A DNA stretch of 7,916 nt from NCBI GenBank assembly GCA_000437595.1, contig FR899872.1:47635-55550 (forward strand), written 5' to 3'. Numbering within the stretch: position 1 is the first letter of the stretch; each line of letters opens with the position of its first letter. A program made the position numbers and the translations under genes. Below are positions 1 to 5,058 of the stretch, in pieces. Source of the DNA: Faecalibacterium sp. CAG:74. GTDB taxonomy: Bacteria > Bacillota > Clostridia > Christensenellales > Aristaeellaceae. The notes under the pieces were generated by a model that did no database searches, was not told where the DNA came from, and saw only the letters and a program-made list of their open reading frames with translations.

Positions 1-61
1 ATTCCGCAGCCGACCACCTCATTTGTGCGGTGTTACCTTAGCAATGAAAAGGTGCGTTCCT

Positions 62-89
62 ATTATAGCAAAAAGAACAGAAACGTCAA
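62..89 (-). promoter_or_regulatory. Leftward sigma-A promoter for a gene beyond the left edge
   Basis: Read on the minus strand, TTGACG (84-89) and TATAAT (62-67) are separated by 16 bp, which is a near-consensus housekeeping promoter. Transcription would start near position 55 and run out of the window. Its leader contains GAGGTGG (minus strand, 14-20), a plausible ribosome binding site resembling the one before yceD. The start codon, if this is a protein gene, would lie at or just past position 1. The identity of the divergent gene cannot be seen. Confidence 0.6.
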
Positions 90-140
90 GCGAACGCGCG
101 AAATGACGTGGAATGATGCAATTTTGCCGCCGTTTTTGCC

Positions 141-169
141 TTTACAGAACCGCCGAAAGATGGTATAAT
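141..169 (+). promoter_or_regulatory. Sigma-A promoter for pduL, with extended -10
   Basis: TTTACA (141-146) and TATAAT (164-169) are separated by 17 bp, and TGG immediately before the -10 makes it an extended -10 element. Transcription should start near 176, giving a leader of about 40 nt. AAGGAAG (202-208) is the ribosome binding site for the ATG at 217. This is the only strong promoter directly upstream of the pduL block. Confidence 0.75.
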
Positions 170-216
170 AGATTGGGTTCATCCCCAAACAAGACCATGA
201 AAAGGAAGTAATTCAT

Positions 217-789
217 ATGAAGCAGTTCATCGTGGAAACCTCCGCTCGTCACGTTCATGTCACCCAGCAGGATCTGGAAACCCTGTTCGGCAAGGGCTAT
301 GAGCTGACCGTCAAGAAGATGCTGTCCCAGCCCGGTCAGTATGCCAGCGCGGAGCGCGTGGACGTTGTCGGCCCGAAGAAGACCCTGACCGGCGTGAGCA
401 TCCTCGGCCCGGTTCGCAGCGCGACGCAGGTGGAGCTGTCCCTGACGGATGCGCGTTCCATCGGTGTGACCGCGCCTGTGCGTGAATCCGGCGACATCGC
501 GGGTTCAGGCGCATGCAAGCTGGTTGGCCCGGCGGGCGAAGTGGAACTGACCGAGGGCGTGATCGCCGCCAAGCGCCACATCCACATGACCCCCGCGGAC
601 GCTGAGGAATACGGCGTGAAGGACAAGGACGTTGTGTCCGTGAAGGTGGATACCGACGGCCGTTCCCTGATTTTCGGCGACGTGGTTGTCCGCGTGAGCG
701 ACAAGTACGCGCTGGCGATGCATATTGACACCGACGAGTCCAACGCGGCTGGCTGCGGCCGTGCGCAGATGGGCGAAATCGTTAAGTAA
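217..789 (+). CDS. pduL: PduL-family phosphate acyltransferase (phosphotransacetylase role)
   Basis: This 190-residue protein matches the PduL family, zinc-dependent phosphotransacylases unrelated in fold to the classical Pta enzyme. It would interconvert acyl-CoA plus phosphate with acyl-phosphate plus CoA. Family hallmarks are visible: the first histidine pair RHVHV (H12, H14), the second pair KRHIHMT (H121, H123), and the C-terminal block HIDTDESNAAG (H169), which fit the known zinc-binding histidines. The catalytic domain begins within ten residues of the start, so there is no N-terminal extension of the kind that targets PduL to bacterial microcompartments. A free cytosolic enzyme is therefore inferred. 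ackA lies two genes downstream, so acetyl-CoA to acetyl-phosphate is the likely reaction, though propionyl-CoA cannot be excluded. The ATG at 217 has a well-placed ribosome binding site and its own promoter. Confidence 0.93.
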   Translation: MKQFIVETSARHVHVTQQDLETLFGKGYELTVKKMLSQPGQYASAERVDVVGPKKTLTGVSILGPVRSATQVELSLTDARSIGVTAPVRESGDIAGSGACKLVGPAGEVELTEGVIAAKRHIHMTPADAEEYGVKDKDVVSVKVDTDGRSLIFGDVVVRVSDKYALAMHIDTDESNAAGCGRAQMGEIVK

Positions 790-796
790 TGCCAAA

Positions 797-886
797 TTTC
801 ATGCAGGGTTTTCCTCTGCTGGAACGTTATAATGTTCACAGAAGCGTCACATAAGACGACGCAAAGGAGGAGAACCCTGCATGAAA
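797..886 (+). promoter_or_regulatory. Long inverted repeat enclosing the start of the LRR gene
   Basis: Positions 797-817 can pair with 866-886 in 21 consecutive pairs: 14 perfect pairs (797-810 with 873-886), then seven more containing two G-U pairs. The 3' arm contains most of the AGGAGG ribosome binding site (865-870), the ATG (881-883) and the second codon. The 5' arm starts 8 nt after the pduL stop. The 48-nt loop contains a TATAAT box (828-833). In RNA read through from pduL, the helix would block initiation on the downstream gene. RNA begun at the loop promoter lacks the 5' arm. There is no T-run after the helix, so it does not look like an ordinary terminator. The pairing is read directly; the regulatory role is inferred. 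Confidence 0.65.
828..833 (+). promoter_or_regulatory. Possible internal -10 box for the LRR gene
   Basis: A perfect TATAAT lies 48 nt before the start codon at 881. No convincing -35 element is seen 16-18 bp upstream, where the sequence is GGGTT-like, and there is no TG extension. The promoter would need an activator or be weak. A start near 840 would give a leader of about 40 nt with a strong AAAGGAGG ribosome binding site. Confidence 0.4.
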
Positions 887-2287
887 AAACAGCTGATTTC
901 CCTGATTCTGGCAGCGATACTGCTGCTGTCCTGCGCTTTGGCGGAGGAATCACAGAACGAAGAGTACCTGCTGCCCTACATTGACCTGTACGCCGTCTCG
1001 CTGGGTGAAAATGCCATCTTCGAGATTCCGAACGAATGGGGCTACCAGACGTCGGATGCTGCGGACGTGCCGCCGATGACCTCGCTCCTGACCGACCAGA
1101 ACCAAATGGTGATGGCGATGAAGCTGCCCGCCGACTGGGAGGCCACCGACGCGAGCGACGCGCTGGGCATCCAGTCGTTTATGGTCGAGGGAACGGCGCT
1201 GATGCTGGGGCTGACCACGCCGCAGAGCACCCGCCTGCAGGAAATGACCATCAACGACATGCCCGCCGTGCTGGTCAGCATGAACGGGCAGGGATTCGAT
1301 ATCCTCTGGATTGGGGATTCGGGCGACCTGTACTTCTTCCTCTTCCCGAACGACGACGACGCGCTGGTGCAGCAGATGATTGCCGTCGCGCAGTCGCTGT
1401 GCGTGTTCCACCGGAAGGGGGAGCAGGTCAATCCCGCGTCGGATTTTGCGTACACGGCGGATGGCGGCGAGGTCACCATCACCGACTACATCGGCACAAG
1501 CGAACATGTGCTGATCCCGGACACCATCGACGGCTTGCCCGTGACGGCGCTGGCGGACAAGGCGTTCTACGAGAAGCATGTGACGACGGTTGTCGTGCCG
1601 GACAGCGTGACGGAAATCGGCGATTTGTGCTTTTCCGGCGATAACTACCTGGTCAGCTTGACACTGCCTGACGAATTGGCGGAATTGTCGTACGCCGCGC
1701 TGGAAAGCTGTTTCCGCCTGATGGATTTCGACCTGCCGCAAGGGCTGAAGAAAATCAGCGGAAGCGCCCTGCAGTATAATTACTACCTGACGCACTTGAC
1801 GCTGCCGAGCAGTTTGACCGAAATCGAGCAGCTGAACTTCATCGGGCTGTACGGCTTGCAGTCGCTGACCCTCGCGGAGGACAATGCAGCGTTCAAACTC
1901 GACGAGACGAACGGTCTGCTGATGACGGCGGACGGAACGAGATTGCTGCACTGTTTCTCCGACATTGTTCCGGCGGAAGAAATCATCCTCCCGGAGGGCG
2001 TCAAAATCGTTGACCCGTTCGCGTTCCATTATGATTACGACGTCAAGCGCATCGTTCTGCCCGAAGGCGTCGAAACGATCGGCGCGATGGCATTCGCGAT
2101 GTGTCCAAACCTGACGGAAATCGTCATTCCGGCAAGCGTGACGGACATCGGCGTGATGGACGGGCTGGAAGGGCGCACCGGCATCATTTCCTACAAGCGT
2201 AACGTCATTGTGACGCCGGAGGGCTGCCCGGCATGGAACTGGGCGGTCGAAACGGGCGCGACGGTAAAATCCCCCGAAGAGAATTAA
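881..2287 (+). CDS. Secreted BspA-type leucine-rich-repeat protein
   Basis: This 468-residue protein starts with a signal peptide: Lys-Lys at 2-3, a hydrophobic core to about residue 16, then LLSCALAEE. Either signal peptidase I cleaves after ALA, or C18 is lipidated, although LLSC is a poor lipobox. Residues of about 28-180 form a non-repeat domain that I do not firmly recognise; its alternating hydrophobic pattern loosely recalls PsbP/Mog1-like secreted domains. From about residue 190 to 430 there are repeats of the LRR_5 (BspA) type, with phrases such as VVVPDSVTEIGDLCF, LTLPSSLTEIEQL, IVLPEGVETIGAMAF and IVIPASVTDIG. The C-terminal tail (PEGCPAWNWAVETGA) resembles the usual end of such arrays. 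There is no LPXTG motif or C-terminal membrane anchor. The family acts in adhesion or surface binding; the ligand here is unknown. The start at 881 has AAAGGAGG 10 nt upstream, buried in an inverted repeat. ackA follows after 42 bp with no promoter seen. Confidence 0.85.
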   Translation: MKKQLISLILAAILLLSCALAEESQNEEYLLPYIDLYAVSLGENAIFEIPNEWGYQTSDAADVPPMTSLLTDQNQMVMAMKLPADWEATDASDALGIQSFMVEGTALMLGLTTPQSTRLQEMTINDMPAVLVSMNGQGFDILWIGDSGDLYFFLFPNDDDALVQQMIAVAQSLCVFHRKGEQVNPASDFAYTADGGEVTITDYIGTSEHVLIPDTIDGLPVTALADKAFYEKHVTTVVVPDSVTEIGDLCFSGDNYLVSLTLPDELAELSYAALESCFRLMDFDLPQGLKKISGSALQYNYYLTHLTLPSSLTEIEQLNFIGLYGLQSLTLAEDNAAFKLDETNGLLMTADGTRLLHCFSDIVPAEEIILPEGVKIVDPFAFHYDYDVKRIVLPEGVETIGAMAFAMCPNLTEIVIPASVTDIGVMDGLEGRTGIISYKRNVIVTPEGCPAWNWAVETGATVKSPEEN

Positions 2288-2329
2288 CGAAACATCTGGT
2301 TGATAGAAATAGAAGGAGTGTAACCATCC

Positions 2330-3538
2330 ATGAAGGTTCTGATTGTCAACGCGGGTTCTTCCTCCCTGAAGTACCAGCTGGTGGACATGGACAACGAGCA
2401 AATGATCGTCAAGGGGCAGGTGGAGCGCATCGCGATTGAAGGCTCCCACCTGAACCAGAAGACCCCTGACATGTCGAAGGTCATCGACCTCTACGAGCCG
2501 ATTCCGGACCACGTCGTGGCGACGAAGCTGATGCTGCGCGCGCTGCTTGATCCGGAAAAGGGCGTGCTCAAGTCCGTGGATGAAATCGGCGCGGTGGGTC
2601 ACCGCGTGCTGCACGGCGGCGAGGAGTTCACCGCCAGCTGCATCATCACCGACGAAGTGAAGGCTGCCATCCGCAAGTTCATCCCGCTGGGCCCGCTGCA
2701 CAATCCGGCGAACCTGATGGGCATTGAGGCGTGCGAGGAAGTTATGCCGCACACGCCGCAGGTGGCCGTGTTCGACACCGCGTTCCATCAGACCATGCCC
2801 CCGAAGGCGTTCATGTATGGCGTGCCGTACCGCTATTATAAGGAAATGGGCGTCCGCCGCTACGGCTTCCACGGCACGTCCCACCGCTATGTGAGCAAGC
2901 GCGTGTGCGAGTTCCTCGGCGTGAGCCCCATCGGCAAGAAGATTATCATCTGCCATCTGGGCAACGGCTCGTCCATGTCCGCGGTGGTGGACGGCAAGTG
3001 CGTTGACACGTCCATGGGTCTGACCCCTCTGGAAGGCGTTGTCATGGGCACGCGTTCCGGCTCCTGCGATCCGGCGGTTGTGCAGTTTATTGCCAACAAT
3101 GACCACATGACCGTCAACGAAGTGCTGACGATGATGAACAAGCAGTCCGGTCTGATGGGCATTTCCGGCCTGTCCTCCGACATGCGCGACATCGACAAGG
3201 CGGCGGATGAGGGCAACGAACGCGCGGCGCTGGCGCGTGACATGCTGCACTACGGCATCAAGAAGTACATCGGCTCCTACGCGGCGGCGATGGGCGGCGT
3301 GGATATTATCGCGTTCACGGCGGGCATCGGCGAAAACGGCCCGGAACTGCGCGAATCCGTCATGAAGGACATGGAGTGGATGGGCGCGAAGCTGGACGTG
3401 GAGAAGAACAAGGTGCGCGGCAAGGAAGCCGTCATCTCCACCGACGACTCCAAGGTGACCATCTGCGTCATCCCGACGAACGAGGAAATCATGATCGCGC
3501 GCGACACCAAGGAACTGGTCGAGGGCGCGAAGAAGTAA
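2330..3538 (+). CDS. ackA: Acetate kinase
   Basis: This 402-residue enzyme is full length for the family and transfers phosphate from acetyl-phosphate to ADP, giving acetate and ATP in the cytosol. All the expected active-site blocks are present: NAGSSSLKYQL (N7), GHRVLHGG (R92), VFDTAFHQTMP (D149), YGFHGTSHRYVS (H181), HLGNGSS (H209), MGTRSG (R242), TAGIGENGPELRE, and TNEEIMIAR (E385). These fall one residue later than the equivalents known from the Methanosarcina enzyme (R91, D148, H180, R241, E384). The ATG is preceded by AAGGAG (2313-2318). The gene lies 42 bp after the LRR gene with no clear promoter between, so co-transcription is likely. With PduL it would form a complete acetyl-CoA to acetate branch. 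No obvious intrinsic terminator with a good stem follows. Confidence 0.97.
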   Translation: MKVLIVNAGSSSLKYQLVDMDNEQMIVKGQVERIAIEGSHLNQKTPDMSKVIDLYEPIPDHVVATKLMLRALLDPEKGVLKSVDEIGAVGHRVLHGGEEFTASCIITDEVKAAIRKFIPLGPLHNPANLMGIEACEEVMPHTPQVAVFDTAFHQTMPPKAFMYGVPYRYYKEMGVRRYGFHGTSHRYVSKRVCEFLGVSPIGKKIIICHLGNGSSMSAVVDGKCVDTSMGLTPLEGVVMGTRSGSCDPAVVQFIANNDHMTVNEVLTMMNKQSGLMGISGLSSDMRDIDKAADEGNERAALARDMLHYGIKKYIGSYAAAMGGVDIIAFTAGIGENGPELRESVMKDMEWMGAKLDVEKNKVRGKEAVISTDDSKVTICVIPTNEEIMIARDTKELVEGAKK

Positions 3539-3558
3539 GTTTCAGACAGGCGATGGCT

Positions 3559-3637
3559 TTTTCGCGGGGGCGCGCAACTTTTTTCGGGGAAAAGACGCTT
3601 TTTTCCGCGAAAAGGTGTTGACAAAACCCGCGAAAAA
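3559..3637. repeat. CGCGAAA-type repeats around the yceD promoter
   Basis: The gap after ackA contains three copies of a short motif. CCGCGAAAA occurs at 3605-3613 and again within 3628-3636. The inverted copy, TTTTCGCGG, is at 3560-3568. The outer pair forms an 11-bp perfect inverted repeat (3559-3569 with 3627-3637). The last copy lies exactly between the -35 and -10 boxes of the yceD promoter, and the middle copy lies just upstream of the -35. This arrangement suits a repressor operator. A weak 3'-end structure for ackA mRNA is the alternative. Confidence 0.45.
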
Positions 3638-3646
3638 ACCTATAAT
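3618..3646 (+). promoter_or_regulatory. Consensus sigma-A promoter for yceD-rpmF
   Basis: TTGACA (3618-3623) and TATAAT (3641-3646) match the consensus at all twelve positions with an optimal 17-bp spacer. Transcription would start near 3653, leaving a leader of about 25 nt before the TTG start at 3678. Such strength suits an operon encoding a ribosomal protein. Confidence 0.9.
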
Positions 3647-3677
3647 ATGAAATGGTCTAATTTGAGGTGGTGAGCAT

Positions 3678-4187
3678 TTGAAGCTGGATGTACTTCATGC
3701 CCTGCGTGATCCGGGAACGGCTTACGCATTCGCTGTGGAGCAGACCATTGCCCCGCAGGATGTGAGCGGCGAGGAGGTCACGTTTGACCCCGTGCAGCTC
3801 TCCGGGCATCTGACTGCCAATGAAGATGGCAGTGTTGTGGTAGAAGGAAGTCTGACGACAACCGCTCATGCCCATTGTGCCAAATGCCTGTCTCCTGCGT
3901 CCTGCCCCGTTACGGGGGATTTCCGGGAAACGTTCCTGCATGGGGGCGACCCGGAGGATGATGAGATTTTCGCGTATGAGGGCGGGCAGCTTGATTTTGC
4001 GAAACTCACCCTGACGCATGTGCTGCTCAATCTGCCGATGCGCTTCCTGTGCAAGGAAGATTGCAAGGGCTTTGAGGAGTACGAGGAGGTCAACCAACAC
4101 AAGCATTGCCGGGACGATGCGAATGTACAGCGTCCTTTTGCGGCATTGCAGCAGTTGCTGGCTGAAAAGTCCGACAACAAAGAATAA
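3678..4187 (+). CDS. yceD: YceD/DUF177 family protein, degenerate cysteine cluster
   Basis: This 169-residue protein is assigned to the YceD/DUF177 family by its opening (MKLDVLHALRDPG), the central CAKC motif (C67, C70), the block LPMRFLCKEDCKG (C125, C129), and its position directly before rpmF. The family is linked to 23S rRNA or large-subunit maturation; its exact activity is not settled. In most relatives CKEDCKG is followed by LCPxCG and a further cysteine. Here the stretch reads FEEYEEVNQHKHC, so the CPxCG pair is gone and only C144 remains, perhaps with H141 and H143 as substitutes. The reading frame is intact and ends in the usual hydrophobic helix (FAALQQLL). The start is TTG, chosen because AGGTGG lies 7 nt upstream, the N-terminus fits the family, and no in-frame ATG lies nearby. 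Confidence 0.85.
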   Translation: MKLDVLHALRDPGTAYAFAVEQTIAPQDVSGEEVTFDPVQLSGHLTANEDGSVVVEGSLTTTAHAHCAKCLSPASCPVTGDFRETFLHGGDPEDDEIFAYEGGQLDFAKLTLTHVLLNLPMRFLCKEDCKGFEEYEEVNQHKHCRDDANVQRPFAALQQLLAEKSDNKE

Positions 4188-4229
4188 TTCGGTCAGCAAT
4201 TTGGCTGCCAATAACGAGGAGGTGTAACC

Positions 4230-4421
4230 ATGGCTCTTCCGAAGGGAAAAATCTCTAAGGCTCGCAAGCACAGCCGTCGTGCGAACTGGAAGCTCACCGT
4301 GCCCGGCATCGTTGAGTGCCCCCAGTGCCATCAGATGAAGCTGGCTCACCGCGTGTGCAAGCACTGCGGTTTCTACAAGGGCGTGCAGGTCGTTGCGGTC
4401 AACGAGGAAAAGAACGCCTAA
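4230..4421 (+). CDS. rpmF: 50S ribosomal protein L32
   Basis: This 63-residue protein is typical of bacterial L32. It starts MALPKGKISKARKHSRRANWKL, the basic rRNA-binding N-terminus, and carries a complete zinc ribbon with C30, C33, C43 and C46 (CPQC and CKHC). It is therefore the zinc-binding form of L32. GAGGAGG (4216-4222) sits 7 nt before the ATG. It follows yceD by 42 bp and should share the consensus promoter at 3618. The lipid-synthesis genes fapR or plsX, often found after rpmF, are absent here. No terminator is visible after the stop, so transcripts may run into the T-box leader. Confidence 0.97.
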   Translation: MALPKGKISKARKHSRRANWKLTVPGIVECPQCHQMKLAHRVCKHCGFYKGVQVVAVNEEKNA

Positions 4422-4720
4422 TTGGTATCCGGGGGCAAAAAATGGGGGAGTTGGGTGCGCACGAGGGTAATTGTGCTTTGCCTGATTTCCTGCATTCCCC
4501 GCAATTCCATATGCTCGCAACGTGATGAGGAGTACCCTGATTTTGCTGGCTCAGAGAGGGTGGTTCACCGGCTGAGAGGCCGCTCGCACAGCCGTCAGGG
4601 GAAGGTCGCTTCACAGAGCGTTCGGTGAGGATGATGCAGGATTTTTTTCCGCATGGAAAGTAGCCGAATGCGGTTCGCACCCGTGACCGTGCGCTTGAGG
4701 CAGTGTTTGCGCTGCGAAGC

Positions 4721-4751
4721 AAGGTGGTACCACGGAAACAGCTCCGTCCTT
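4721..4751 (+). promoter_or_regulatory. T-box antiterminator
   Basis: AAGG (4721-4724) pairs with CCTT (4748-4751), and ACGG (4732-4735) pairs with CCGT (4744-4747). This leaves the seven-base bulge TGGTACC (4725-4731) that binds the tRNA 3' end. The helix uses bases 4744-4749, which also form the terminator stem, so the two folds exclude each other. Confidence 0.88.
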
Positions 4752-4769
4752 CGGGATGGGGCTGTTTTT
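4738..4769 (+). terminator. T-box regulated intrinsic terminator
   Basis: A 12-pair stem (4738-4749 with 4754-4765, including two G-U pairs) is capped by a TTCG tetraloop and followed by a T-run (4765-4769). It should stop transcription before the small membrane gene and valS when tRNA-Val is charged. Confidence 0.9.
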
Positions 4770-4807
4770 GCGTTTTGGCAATCATTTCACGCGGAGAGGA
4801 CACCCGT

Positions 4808-5002
4808 ATGAACTACTTTGAGCAGATCGCGGAGCGCTTGCTCCAGCCGGGCACATTCCTGCTCGTGCTGGGCGCAATCCTCGTCTATACATCCGGTATC
4901 GTCGCCCGAAAGCTGTTTTCGGGCAGCGAAAAGGCCAATATCATTACCAAAATCGTCGGCTGCGTCGTCGCACTTGTCGGCGCAATTCTCATTTTTGCAT
5001 GA
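4808..5002 (+). CDS. Small two-helix membrane protein, unknown function
   Basis: This 64-residue protein is not recognised. It has a short amphipathic start (MNYFEQIAERLLQPG), a first membrane helix at about 15-34, a polar loop with several charges (RKLFSGSEK, 34-42), and a second helix at about 45-64 ending at the C-terminus. GGAGAGGA (4793-4800) lies 7 nt before the ATG. The same frame is open upstream to an ATG at 4703, but that start would lie inside the T-box stem III and terminator, so 4808 is preferred. The gene lies between the T-box terminator and valS, 56 bp from valS, with no promoter of its own seen. It should therefore share the T-box control. It could be a membrane peptide of unrelated role carried along by the operon. 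Confidence 0.7.
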   Translation: MNYFEQIAERLLQPGTFLLVLGAILVYTSGIVARKLFSGSEKANIITKIVGCVVALVGAILIFA

Positions 5003-5058
5003 TACTCTTTCCAGATTCACCTGTGCTAACTGTAAATCGTATATAGGAGGTCATTCAC

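Larger units (their letters stand above)
4518..4769 (+). promoter_or_regulatory. T-box riboswitch, probably tRNA-Val responsive
   Basis: This leader senses uncharged tRNA and controls transcription of the genes after it. Stem I has a kink-turn-like GATGA (4524-4528), GAGTA (4530-4534) on the 5' side of the specifier loop, a stem of CCCTGA (4535-4540) with TCAGGG (4595-4600), AGAGAG distally (4553-4558), and GAAGGTCG on the 3' side. The likely specifier is GTC (valine) at 4605-4607. Stem III is 4700-4705 with 4710-4715, capped by TTTG. The T-box sequence AAGGTGGTACCACG occupies 4721-4734. Its TGGT would pair with an ACCA tRNA end, which fits tRNA-Val with discriminator A. No strong promoter was found in 4422-4517, which otherwise holds nothing I recognise; a weak TATGCT (4510-4515) is the best -10 candidate. 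Confidence 0.92.

Noticed and set aside
173..188. TTGGG/CCCAA hairpin in the pduL leader
   Set aside because: The predicted transcription start falls within the 5' arm, so the RNA would not contain the full structure, and five pairs is weak.
797..886. The inverted repeat as an ordinary intrinsic terminator of pduL
   Set aside because: The loop is 48 nt and no T-run follows the 3' arm, which instead carries the start of the next gene.
950..3250. A 766-residue open frame on the minus strand across the LRR gene and ackA
   Set aside because: Its translation is rich in His, Arg, Gln and Val with no recognisable domain. It lies opposite two clear genes and arises from their G+C-rich third-codon positions.
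3581..3608. GGAAAA/TTTTCC hairpin as an ackA terminator
   Set aside because: The stem is short and A/T-rich, lies just before the yceD promoter, and lacks a G/C-rich stem followed by a clean T-run.
3657..4520. A 287-residue open frame on the minus strand across yceD, rpmF and the T-box start
   Set aside because: It opposes two recognised genes and a structured RNA, and its translation shows no family features.
4422..4628. A 68-codon plus-strand open frame after rpmF
   Set aside because: It overlaps T-box stem I, whose base pairing explains the sequence better, and it has no suitable ribosome binding site.
4703..5002. A longer 99-residue version of the small membrane protein
   Set aside because: Its start lies in T-box stem III and its first 35 codons cover the antiterminator and terminator. 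The ATG at 4808 has a proper ribosome binding site.
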